Both the position numbers and the translations under genes were made by a program. Positions 1-7,134 of a stretch of DNA of 21,230 bases are shown here, one piece after another (within the stretch, counting starts at the first letter, position 1; the number at the start of each line of letters is the position of its first letter). The stretch covers positions 1 through 21,230 of the forward strand of contig JAHEDF010000014.1 of the NCBI GenBank assembly GCA_024641365.1. The letters run 5' to 3'. Source of the stretch: Planctomycetota bacterium. Its GTDB lineage: Bacteria; Planctomycetota; UBA11346. Under the pieces are notes generated by a model, which was not told the origin of the DNA, did no database searches, and saw nothing but the letters and a program-made list of their open reading frames with translations.

Positions 1-1821
1 TAAACCAAAATAAATCACATAATTACGTGCTAAGTAACAAGACATTGCTTGAGCAAATGCAACATCACTCGGGTATTTGGCTCTTTCAGGGTATTGTGAC
101 GGAAGACCAGTAATATCTTTGTTCGTTTCATCTATCATTTTCCACGCAGTGTTTTCTGCGCCACGCTCACGTATGGTTAATCCGGTGGTTCCGCTGCCGA
201 TTTTACCGAACAGTGATTGTTGCAAATAGTATCCACGCGCTGCTTCTGTTGGTTGCTCTTTAAGTTTTTGATGTTCATCATGCGGTAAAAAAGTATGCGC
301 TTTATCCATAAAGATACCAAATTTTCCAAACATGTTTTCTGTAGCAACGTCTACAATTCCAGGATTAGTTGCAGGATCTTCTTTGACATCATAAACAATT
401 TTTCCAGTTCTATTATAAGCATATAAAGGCATATCAGTGGCATAAACTGGGAAGCTAGTAACGGGTGTCGCACTTGGGTTAAAAACGCCACCTGCTGGAT
501 TCGTGTAATATAATTTTACTGAACCAGGAAAATCAGTTGGTCTGACAGTGTATTTACCATTTGGTCTTACCCATAATTGTTGCCCTTGTCCCACCAAATT
601 TTGTGGCTCAAAAGGATAACCAGATAATTGCGGAATATTCGCCAGCGTATTGACAACTTGCGCACCACGATTTTTACGGTCACGAACGTAATCTGAATGA
701 CCTGTAAGACCAGATCGACTGTCATTTTTAAAGTTTAGAGCGGTACCGTTTAAACTAATATTGGTGCTGGTCGCGTCATTACCATTTAACGTGTGATCAG
801 TTGGAATGTTATATGGCACTTGGTAGCTAGGGTTCATATTGTATTGACCCTGATAATAATAATTACCCGCTTTACGCATGCGAAAAATACCGTCGACACC
901 AGTTACCGTTACAACTTTCGACGTCGTTCCAATATTAATAATAGTACCACTTGAAGCTGCTGCATGATAATCACCACCTAAATATTTGGTGCCACCACCG
1001 CCCATATATAAAGCACCATTACTATGCACGGCACCAACAATATCTAAACGAGGACCAGGATGCATTTCAATGTCGCCTGTTGGTCCGGACGCACCATAAA
1101 AAATAACATAACGAAATAAATTAATTAATTTAAGCTGCACCATGCGCTGGGTTTGCGCACTCGCCAATGCCATACCAGGCGTCTTCCATGGATCCGCTGT
1201 CTTGAGATCAAAATTTGGAGCGCTGAAAGAACGTGGGTCGAGATAGTAGGATTGGGTGGTAATTTTGAAATGATAGTAACCTGGATTATTTTGATTGAGA
1301 GATGTACCTGACCACGATTGTGTCGGCTTAACAATTTCATTAGGATTTGCTTGATAGTTATCTGAATAATTATCACCTAAATAATCGCTGGTATCAAATT
1401 TGTCTTTGTCGCCTGATGCAAGGGCAATTGTTCTATCATAAATTTTGACTGGTTCGATGCGCCAATAAACTAGACAATTGCCAATCCACATGCCCCTGGT
1501 GTTTGTCGCATTACCAGAAAAAAGTCCCTGCTGTAACCAGCGCTCGGTAATTTTTTCTACACCACCTGTACCCGTTGAGGAAACGTCCTCAGTCAAGGTG
1601 CTCAAGTCACCACTCGATTGGACTAATTTGGTTTCGACTAAAGAGGCAACGGTTTCTGCTGCGTACGAAGCCTGTTGTTTGGCAAGATTGACAGCTTGTA
1701 TATTTCGTGTCCCCACCAAGCGATCAGAGGTCATAGCCAAACCGGCTCCGACCCCAACTAATACTATCAAGGTTATTACCAAAGTATTCCCTGATAAATG
1801 TTTTTTTATTAATGATGACAT
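1..1821 (-). CDS. Large PilX/GspK-like pseudopilin, C-terminus beyond window
   Basis: An open frame runs from ATG at 1821 off the left edge; 607 residues are visible. The start follows a strong SD (AGAGGAGG, 5 nt spacing). Residues 1-11 are a short basic leader ending in Gly11. Residues 12-31 are a hydrophobic helix beginning NTLVITLIVLVGVG, followed by a long amphipathic stretch to about residue 70. This is a prepilin-like N terminus, but mature position 5 is Ile rather than Glu, as in GspK, which normally lacks Glu5. The rest is a large polar domain rich in Gly, Asn, Tyr and Thr, with an HSNG motif at 266-269 before a Gly-rich stretch. That motif resembles, from memory, ones in PilX/DUF4900-type proteins. 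It is the last gene visible in a run hemL, GspI-like, GspJ-like, this gene. The large size also fits the Verru_Chthon cassette protein A family. Inferred role: tip or cap subunit of a pilus or secretion pseudopilus. Gene reality is secure, function is not. Confidence 0.8.
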   Translation of the reverse strand, partial: MSSLIKKHLSGNTLVITLIVLVGVGAGLAMTSDRLVGTRNIQAVNLAKQQASYAAETVASLVETKLVQSSGDLSTLTEDVSSTGTGGVEKITERWLQQGLFSGNATNTRGMWIGNCLVYWRIEPVKIYDRTIALASGDKDKFDTSDYLGDNYSDNYQANPNEIVKPTQSWSGTSLNQNNPGYYHFKITTQSYYLDPRSFSAPNFDLKTADPWKTPGMALASAQTQRMVQLKLINLFRYVIFYGASGPTGDIEMHPGPRLDIVGAVHSNGALYMGGGGTKYLGGDYHAAASSGTIINIGTTSKVVTVTGVDGIFRMRKAGNYYYQGQYNMNPSYQVPYNIPTDHTLNGNDATSTNISLNGTALNFKNDSRSGLTGHSDYVRDRKNRGAQVVNTLANIPQLSGYPFEPQNLVGQGQQLWVRPNGKYTVRPTDFPGSVKLYYTNPAGGVFNPSATPVTSFPVYATDMPLYAYNRTGKIVYDVKEDPATNPGIVDVATENMFGKFGIFMDKAHTFLPHDEHQKLKEQPTEAARGYYLQQSLFGKIGSGTTGLTIRERGAENTAWKMIDETNKDITGLPSQYPERAKYPSDVAFAQAMSCYLARNYVIYFGL

Positions 1822-1826
1822 AACAA

Positions 1827-1834
1827 CCTCCTCT
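1827..1834 (-). promoter_or_regulatory. Strong Shine-Dalgarno of the large pseudopilin gene
   Basis: The minus strand reads AGAGGAGG five bases before ATG 1821. This is a near-full anti-SD complement, stronger than most other starts in the window. It fixes the start of the partial gene and suggests efficient independent translation despite its last place in the visible operon. Confidence 0.75.
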
Positions 1835-1850
1835 TTTCAGAGTCGTTTCG

Positions 1851-2717
1851 TTAATCTTGATAAATACTGCGCATGGACGCGGTATAATCGACTCGTTTGC
1901 TAATTACCGCACCACTATTTGCTCGTGGGCCAGTTGGTGCCCGTTCGATATCAATAGCAATACGAATTTGATTTTCGTTAAGGGTTGGATCTTCCAACCA
2001 TGTGGTAAATTCTACCTTCGTGACATCTTTAAATAAAATTTCATCTAAAGTCCAGGCGCTTGTAGGTGGCAACACACCAGTACTGTCATATCCATTGGTA
2101 TATTTTCTGACCAAATTTTTCTTTCCCTCTTTGTTAGCTTCTACAGCATAACGGTAATGGCGTAAAAAATTGGGATTCTGATTATCATCAAACGACAGGC
2201 CCTCTTTTTTGTTCGTCTCCCACACAGCTGCCACAAACCATTGTGGATCAGATTTATAATTTTCATTCATAACCAAGACATGAGTCGGCTCTGCGTCCAT
2301 ATAATTACTTAAATCCACTGGTTTCGTATTTATATTGGTGAAATTGACTCGTGCGTAATGTTCATCTTTCGGTGAGTTTGCTACGATCATCGATGTTCGT
2401 AATTTCAAAAAGGTAATTTCTGAACGATCAGTACTTACAGTCGGATACATTGGAAATTTTTTCCCGGTCAGCGGATCAATTACATTGGTATCTGTAGTTG
2501 GATCATATTTAAAAAACCACGAAGAATTTGCAAAATCATTCGTAACACGATTTTGAAAGGCTACGGTTTCACCTTGGATGCTGTCGCGGGTAATATCATA
2601 ATCAGAAAAATTAGCTGACGTGACCATCGATTCAAAGACCGCTACCATCACAATACTAAAAAGCGCAATACCAATAACGACTTCCAAGAGTGTTGTTGCT
2701 AATCGATTGATATTCAT
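1851..2717 (-). CDS. GspJ/PilW-like pseudopilin with non-canonical cleavage site
   Basis: 288 residues. The N terminus is MNINRLA followed by TTLLEVVIGIALFSIVMVAVF, a prepilin-type helix with Glu at the conserved +5 position. If processed by a prepilin peptidase, the cut would fall between Ala7 and Thr8, whereas the usual residues are Gly and Phe. The remaining 260 residues are soluble, with many Asp, Asn and Thr, as in minor pseudopilins of the GspJ/PilW class or Verru_Chthon cassette protein C. The SD (GGAG) lies inside the last codons of the upstream gene, with 2 nt between stop and start, so translation is probably coupled. The next gene starts 29 nt downstream. Exported, inner-membrane anchored before assembly. 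Family assignment rests on N terminus and context; the exact substrate system is unknown. Confidence 0.75.
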   Translation of the reverse strand: MNINRLATTLLEVVIGIALFSIVMVAVFESMVTSANFSDYDITRDSIQGETVAFQNRVTNDFANSSWFFKYDPTTDTNVIDPLTGKKFPMYPTVSTDRSEITFLKLRTSMIVANSPKDEHYARVNFTNINTKPVDLSNYMDAEPTHVLVMNENYKSDPQWFVAAVWETNKKEGLSFDDNQNPNFLRHYRYAVEANKEGKKNLVRKYTNGYDSTGVLPPTSAWTLDEILFKDVTKVEFTTWLEDPTLNENQIRIAIDIERAPTGPRANSGAVISKRVDYTASMRSIYQD

Positions 2718-2719
2718 AG

Positions 2720-3454
2720 TTATTTTCTCCGCGCCACGACAACTTCATGCCAATGCGTGCCACCGACGACTGATGACCAACTGATGATAACACGCATCAT
2801 AATGGCACCATCAACCTGTCCGATATTTATTTCGCTGGGATCCTCTGGAAGAAAAACATTTCTATCTGTGGCAGTTGGCCCTGATGGACTTACATTTAAT
2901 TGCGGATTACCAACCGCCTCCAACCACACTTGTCGAGAGTTTTTTGTCGAGGCTGACAACAACGTTTCATTTATACTATCAATCAAGGACATCTGATAAT
3001 ATTCTAAATAAACCCGCAAATCATTCATACCACTTGGTTCGGTTAATATGCCTAATTTAATTAAATCATCCACATCACGCGCGGCTCTCTCGGTCATTGG
3101 TGGCACCACTGGCGCCCCTGTTGCTGACACATAAGCAAGTTGGTTAGTTGCACGTCTGTGCCAGGACCAGGCATTTCGATTTGGATATTCAGCTACATCT
3201 TTACCAAGATCATCCCAGCGAGCACCCTGTAATCGCTCAACCATAATTTGCGCAATGGCTTGCGCTTTTATTTCTTCATCTAAAGCAGTGCGGCTTTGAT
3301 GCAGCGTATAAATAACGCCAATTATTGCCGCTAATGCCGTCGTCAAAATGGCAATCGCAATCATGACCTCTAAAATCGAAAAACCTGCATGACGGTTTAG
3401 GCTAATTCGGCTATACCTGTGAACTGCGCTAAACCGTTTAATGGACAACTGCAT
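2720..3454 (-). CDS. GspI/PilV-like pseudopilin (prepilin-type N-terminus)
   Basis: 244 residues from ATG 3454. A canonical prepilin signal is present: a basic leader of 24 residues ending HAG, then FSILEVMIAIAILTTALAAI with Glu at +5. A long helix with repeated Ala/Gln/Glu follows (to about residue 75), then a soluble domain containing several Trp. The pattern matches GspI/PilV minor pseudopilins, and probably Verru_Chthon cassette protein B. An in-frame ATG at 3481 would add 9 residues but has no SD, while 3454 is preceded by GAGGAG at 10 nt; I prefer 3454. It lies about 120 nt downstream of hemL on the same strand and 2 nt before the GspJ-like gene. No major pilin, ATPase, platform protein or prepilin peptidase is in the window, so these minor subunits must rely on machinery encoded elsewhere. 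Confidence 0.78.
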   Translation of the reverse strand: MQLSIKRFSAVHRYSRISLNRHAGFSILEVMIAIAILTTALAAIIGVIYTLHQSRTALDEEIKAQAIAQIMVERLQGARWDDLGKDVAEYPNRNAWSWHRRATNQLAYVSATGAPVVPPMTERAARDVDDLIKLGILTEPSGMNDLRVYLEYYQMSLIDSINETLLSASTKNSRQVWLEAVGNPQLNVSPSGPTATDRNVFLPEDPSEINIGQVDGAIMMRVIISWSSVVGGTHWHEVVVARRK

Positions 3455-3464
3455 TGCTGAATGG

Positions 3465-3470
3465 CTCCTC
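3465..3470 (-). promoter_or_regulatory. Shine-Dalgarno deciding the start of the GspI-like gene
   Basis: The minus strand reads GAGGAG ten bases before ATG 3454. No comparable site precedes ATG 3481, so the shorter form is favoured. Confidence 0.55.
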
Positions 3471-3487
3471 AAATGCCTCATTACTTT

Positions 3488-3538
3488 GGCGGTTTACCCG
3501 CCCAGGCGACGGTAAATGCCATGGTGACCTTTACCATC
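3488..3538. repeat. Two short inverted repeats between hemL and the pseudopilin genes
   Basis: GGCGG (3488-3492) pairs with CCGCC (3498-3502) over a 5-nt loop. GACGGTAAA (3508-3516) pairs with TTTACCATC (3530-3538) with one mismatch. Neither is followed by a T-run on the minus strand, so a classical terminator is not shown. They could form a processing site or a weak barrier between hemL and the pilin-like genes. Confidence 0.3.
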
Positions 3539-3571
3539 GAAAACTAACGAAAATCGGATCAACAATGCGGT

Positions 3572-4873
3572 TTACAGCAGGTCAAAAGCCGTTGTGACGG
3601 CTTTTAACGTCTGGCGTATTTCCCCCGCCCCGTGCGCACTCGACCAGAAGGCCGCTTCGAAGGGACTCGGTGCTAGGTAGACGCCGTTTTGAAACATAGC
3701 CAGACAGAACTTTTTCCACCGCTCTGTATCGCTTTGGGTTGCATCCATGAAGTTACGCACCGGTTTATCGCTAAAAAAGAATCCCCACATGGTGCCACAT
3801 TGTGCCAATTGGAGCGGGATCTCACGTTCGGCTGCTAAGTCCCTAATTTTTATAAGCATGGAGGTCAAATTAGTACCCTGCTTTGCGTAAAAGTGCTTTT
3901 TACTGCATTCCTGTAAGGTCGCTATGCCAGCAGCTACAGAAACTGGATTACCGCTTAATGTGCCCGCTTGATAACAACTGCCGAGCGGTGCGAGATGCTT
4001 CATCACATCACGACGACCACCGTATGCTCCAACTGGCATGCCGCCGCCTACTACTTTGCCTAGACAGGTTAAATCTGGCTTAATTTTACAAAGGCGTTGA
4101 TAGCCACCCCACGCAGTACGGAAACCGGTCATCACTTCATCAAAGATGAGCAAAGCGCCATGTGCGGTGCATAAGTTTCGTAAGCCCTGTAAGTAACCAG
4201 ACTGTGGTAAAATAAGCCCCATATTACCAGCCACCGGCTCAATAATTATTGCGGCGATTCGGCCACGGTTTTTGCGAAATGCCTGCTCCATGGCTGGTAA
4301 ATCATTGTAGGGAACCGACAGAGTATGCGCTGCAAAGTCAGCAGGAACTCCAGCTGAATCGGGTTGATTCAAAGTCGCACAACCACTGCCTGCAGCGACC
4401 AAGAGATGATCCGCATGGCCGTGATAACACCCATCACATTTGATGATGAGATCGCGCCCAGTTGCCGCTCGCGCAAGTCGGAGAGCGCTCATGGTCGCTT
4501 CCGTTCCGGAGCTCACTAAACGAACTAAATCAATACTTGGCAATGCTTTACATATCAACGATGCGAGCTCGGTTTCAGCTGGCGTCGAGGCACCAAAACT
4601 GAGGCCCTGGGTTGCCGCTCGCTGAACGGCTTTGACTACTTTTGGATGCGCGTGACCAAGAATGAGCGGTCCCCAACTCAACACATAATCAATGTAGCGA
4701 CGACCGTCCGCATCAAAAATGTGAGCCTTCGCTCCGCGCGTAATAATCGGCGGTTTGCCTCCCAAACGATTAAAAGCGCGTACCGGTGAATTAACTCCTC
4801 CGGGAATACGTTGTTGGGCATTTTTAAAGAGGCGTTGCGAACGCGGGCCTGCAAGTGAACGAGCTGTTGTCAT
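3572..4873 (-). CDS. hemL: Glutamate-1-semialdehyde 2,1-aminomutase
   Basis: 433 residues from ATG 4873. PLP enzyme of the C5 tetrapyrrole pathway, converting glutamate-1-semialdehyde to 5-aminolevulinate in the cytosol. Family marks: RIPGGVNSPVRAF near the N terminus, SSGTEA (121-126), a YHGHADHLL segment, DEVMTGFR (245-252, with the PLP-contacting Asp), and LGKVVGGGMPVGAYGG with the Schiff-base lysine at 273. Length is normal for HemL. An upstream TTG (4921) would add 16 residues that do not look like HemL, so ATG 4873 is preferred although its SD is weak. It is divergent from maf; the 116-nt gap holds only a distant CGCAAG/CTTGCG pair and no clear promoter. It is the first gene of the minus-strand run that continues into the pseudopilin genes. 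Confidence 0.95.
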   Translation of the reverse strand: MTTARSLAGPRSQRLFKNAQQRIPGGVNSPVRAFNRLGGKPPIITRGAKAHIFDADGRRYIDYVLSWGPLILGHAHPKVVKAVQRAATQGLSFGASTPAETELASLICKALPSIDLVRLVSSGTEATMSALRLARAATGRDLIIKCDGCYHGHADHLLVAAGSGCATLNQPDSAGVPADFAAHTLSVPYNDLPAMEQAFRKNRGRIAAIIIEPVAGNMGLILPQSGYLQGLRNLCTAHGALLIFDEVMTGFRTAWGGYQRLCKIKPDLTCLGKVVGGGMPVGAYGGRRDVMKHLAPLGSCYQAGTLSGNPVSVAAGIATLQECSKKHFYAKQGTNLTSMLIKIRDLAAEREIPLQLAQCGTMWGFFFSDKPVRNFMDATQSDTERWKKFCLAMFQNGVYLAPSPFEAAFWSSAHGAGEIRQTLKAVTTAFDLL

Positions 4874-4989
4874 GGACAGCGTCGTCGCAAATTTCTTATT
4901 CTGACGCAAGCCTGATTTCAATTTAGTTACATACGGATGCTGAATAACGCATAGTTTTCATCGTCTTGCGAGATTTTTATGTCCAGCCT

Positions 4990-5601
4990 ATGGTTAAACC
5001 TGTGATTTATCTTGCCAGCAGCAGTCCCCAACGCGCATTTTTACTCACGCGCGCTCATATCCCTTTCACTGTCGTTCGCTCAACGTGCGATGAAGAAACG
5101 ATTACTGCGCCACATCCGCGTGAATTAGCGCTTGAACGTGCACGCGCAAAAGCTCGTGGTGCACAACTGACAGAAGCACACGCCAACGAGCCAAACGCTG
5201 TTATTCTGGGTGCCGACACAGTGGTTGCTTTGGGAAATGATGTTTTTGGTAAACCATCTGATCAAAGTGATGCCGAACGAATTTTAAACTGTCTGCAGGG
5301 AACAACCCACACCGTTTACACTGGCCACTGCTGCATTCGTATCGCTAATAACAGTGAAGTGGCAGATACGGCAAGCGCACAGGTCACCATGCGGTCCATG
5401 TCACAGGCGGATATTCATGATTATCTGAGTCGCGGTGAAAGCGCTGGTCGTGCTGGTGCCTACGCCATTCAAGAAAGTGGCGATGAGTTTGTGACAAATT
5501 TAGTAGGAAGTTGGGATACCGTGGTTGGCTTGCACGTCGCCATGGTAGCTGATTTATATCGCACATGCTGCGGGACATGGCCTGCGGGATATAAACCATA
5601 A
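4990..5601 (+). CDS. maf: Maf-family nucleoside triphosphate pyrophosphatase
   Basis: 203 residues from ATG 4990. Maf proteins hydrolyse non-canonical or pyrimidine NTPs (dTTP/UTP type or 7-methyl-GTP type) to NMP and pyrophosphate, as house-cleaning enzymes. Visible motifs: LASSSPQR at 8-15 (phosphate-binding SxSPRR-like loop), GADTVV with the catalytic Asp at 76, GKP at 87-89, and SGRAGAYAIQESG near residue 150, which is the Maf signature. A TTG at 4966 would lengthen the protein by 8 residues with no support. SD is weak. The Q in SPQR replaces the more usual R. Substrate class (YhdE-like or YceF-like) cannot be settled by eye. It is divergent from hemL and lies 157 nt upstream of hom. Confidence 0.92.
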   Translation: MVKPVIYLASSSPQRAFLLTRAHIPFTVVRSTCDEETITAPHPRELALERARAKARGAQLTEAHANEPNAVILGADTVVALGNDVFGKPSDQSDAERILNCLQGTTHTVYTGHCCIRIANNSEVADTASAQVTMRSMSQADIHDYLSRGESAGRAGAYAIQESGDEFVTNLVGSWDTVVGLHVAMVADLYRTCCGTWPAGYKP

Positions 5602-5758
5602 GTAGGGAAATTTTATTATAATGCGTTTCATCACGCTTGGTCCTACAGCTGCATGTTTTGCTCTGTCGCGATGGGACTCCCGCCGGTTGATCTTGCCTCT
5701 GTAGCGACTCCGCCACCATGCGCCCTCCCGCCCAAGGCAGCGGACGAAGGAGTTTTTC
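5602..5758 (+). promoter_or_regulatory. Structured 5' leader of hom
   Basis: 157-nt gap between maf and hom. CTACAG (5643-5648) is complementary to CTGTAG (5699-5704), and TCCGC (5709-5713) to GCGGA (5740-5744). The second helix ends just before the SD GAAGGAG (5746-5752). Inside the first helix is a GGG-ACT-CCC hairpin. This arrangement could hide or expose the ribosome site. TATAAT occurs at 5617-5622, but no -35 is visible. I do not recognise any named riboswitch class. Confidence 0.35.
5621..5704 (+). CDS. Possible 27-codon leader peptide upstream of hom
   Basis: ATG 5621 opens 27 codons ending with TAG at 5702-5704, which lies exactly in the right arm of the CTACAG/CTGTAG helix. The peptide contains two Thr, two Ile and several Leu and Arg, and no run of Thr or Met that would mark a classical thr-type attenuator. 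There is no SD. It may be chance. Confidence 0.15.
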   Translation: MRFITLGPTAACFALSRWDSRRLILPL

Positions 5759-7045
5759 ATGGAACGATACGCAATCGGACTCATTGGCTGGGGTACTGTT
5801 GGTGGTGGTGTTATTGAAATATTGCAACGTGATCGCCAATTATTTCTCGATCGCTGTGGTCTAGAATTACAGCTAAAAACCATTGTTACACGCAACCCAG
5901 CACGAGCACGCGCGCAATCAGCCGGTGATGCGGTGGTTACCGATCAATTGAGTGCCATTTTACATGATGATGCCATTCGCACCGTCATTCATTTAGTTGG
6001 CGGAACCACAGAAGCACGCGACATCTGCTTAGCTTGTTTGAAAGCTGGTAAACACGTTGTGACGGCTAACAAAGCATTGTTAGCCGATCACGGCGATGAG
6101 CTTTTTGCCGTTGCAGCTGAAAACAAAGTTGCCATCGCTTTTGAAGCTGCGGTCGCTGGTGGCATTCCAATTGTTGCTGCCCTACGCGATGGCCTCGTCG
6201 CCAATCGCATCAGTGGGATTTATGCTATCTTGAATGGTACTTGTAACTATATACTTAGTAAGATGACTGAGGAAGGCACTGAATACGCTATCGCTCTCAA
6301 AGAAGCACAAGAGCTTGGCTATGCTGAGCTGGATCCAACGCTTGATGTGAATGGAACTGACTCGGCTCACAAATTAGCCATCCTCGCCCGCATCGCTTTT
6401 CATGGTCGCATTCCCTTGTCCGAAGTACGAGTTGAGGGCATCGAACATATCACGCCACAGAACATCGCATCTGCTAAAGCCATGGGAGCTCGTATTAAGC
6501 TCCTAGCGGTTGCCAAAACAGCTCCGCAAGGCTTGGAATTACGCGTAGCCCCGACTTTAGTGCCGACATCGCACCCCCTAGCACACGTAAACGCAAACTA
6601 TAACGGAGTTTATGTACTTGGCAGCGCTGCTGGTCCTACCCTCCTAGTAGGTCAAGGCGCTGGAGCGCACCCAACAGCTAGTGCCGTGCTTGCAGATGTT
6701 GTGGACGTAGCAACCGGACGTTATCAGAACACTGCGTTACGATTCCAGTTTTTCACCAGTGCTCACAATGTACCTTTGTTACCTGAAGATGATGAAGTCA
6801 CAGGCAGCTACGTTCGATTCCTGGTAAACGATAAACCAGGTGTGTTGGCTGGCATAACTGCTGAATTGAACAAAAAGGGGGTCAGCGTCTTGTCGATGCA
6901 TCAAAGTAACCCCAACAAACATGGCCAGGCATCCATCGAAATCTGTACACATGCTGTTTTAAGTAAGCATTTTTTCCAAGCTATTCGCGCAATCGATGAA
7001 TCTGGGCTTACTGTTCAGCCCTCTGTTACCTTACGCTGTCTGTAA
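5759..7045 (+). CDS. hom: Homoserine dehydrogenase with C-terminal ACT domain
   Basis: 428 residues. Catalyses NAD(P)H-dependent reduction of aspartate semialdehyde to homoserine, a branch point to Thr, Met and Ile. The Rossmann motif GWGTVG is at 10-15; VTANKALLA, a conserved NAD/active-site segment, follows near residue 105; the homoserine dehydrogenase signature ILNGTCNYIL spans about 157-166, with Cys where Thr is common. A C-terminal ACT domain begins around 350 (VRFLVNDKPGVLAGITAELN), as expected for threonine feedback. The start is set by GAAGGAG 6 nt upstream of ATG. The stop lies only 2 nt before the first parS. It is monofunctional: no aspartokinase domain is present. Confidence 0.95.
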   Translation: MERYAIGLIGWGTVGGGVIEILQRDRQLFLDRCGLELQLKTIVTRNPARARAQSAGDAVVTDQLSAILHDDAIRTVIHLVGGTTEARDICLACLKAGKHVVTANKALLADHGDELFAVAAENKVAIAFEAAVAGGIPIVAALRDGLVANRISGIYAILNGTCNYILSKMTEEGTEYAIALKEAQELGYAELDPTLDVNGTDSAHKLAILARIAFHGRIPLSEVRVEGIEHITPQNIASAKAMGARIKLLAVAKTAPQGLELRVAPTLVPTSHPLAHVNANYNGVYVLGSAAGPTLLVGQGAGAHPTASAVLADVVDVATGRYQNTALRFQFFTSAHNVPLLPEDDEVTGSYVRFLVNDKPGVLAGITAELNKKGVSVLSMHQSNPNKHGQASIEICTHAVLSKHFFQAIRAIDESGLTVQPSVTLRCL

Positions 7046-7047
7046 CC

Positions 7048-7061
7048 GTTCCACGTGGAAC
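7048..7061. promoter_or_regulatory. parS site 1
   Basis: GTTCCACGTGGAAC is a perfect 14-bp palindrome and matches the well known bacterial chromosomal parS consensus (TGTTNCACGTGAAACA type). It starts 2 nt after the hom stop codon and lies upstream of parA and parB. Expected role: ParB nucleation, and possibly autoregulation of parAB. Confidence 0.93.
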
Positions 7062-7104
7062 ATATCATCCCTCTAGGTCTTCCCACCTGACCCTTGCGCT
7101 TGTC

Positions 7105-7118
7105 GTTCCACGTGGAAC
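7105..7118. promoter_or_regulatory. parS site 2
   Basis: A second, identical GTTCCACGTGGAAC palindrome, 57 bp from the first (start to start) and 16 bp before the parA ATG. Two perfect copies in an 89-bp gap are far beyond chance and mark a ParB loading centre. The position overlaps where a parA promoter should be, and no SD precedes parA. Confidence 0.93.
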
Positions 7119-7134
7119 ATCCCGCATTACCCCT

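Noticed and set aside
1478..1903. 141-codon open frame on the plus strand
   Set aside because: It lies antisense across the start of the large pseudopilin gene and the end of the GspJ-like gene. Its translation has no recognisable domain, and the minus-strand frames are clearly better.
4874..4921. Longer hemL from a TTG start
   Set aside because: The extra 16 residues do not resemble HemL N termini and no SD precedes the TTG.
5617..5622. TATAAT as hom promoter
   Set aside because: It has no -35 partner at 16-18 nt and overlaps the ATG of the small leader ORF, so it is only mentioned, not called.
5384..5895. Two overlapping minus-strand frames covering the maf end and the hom leader
   Set aside because: Both overlap well-supported genes on the plus strand, carry no recognisable motif and have no operon logic.
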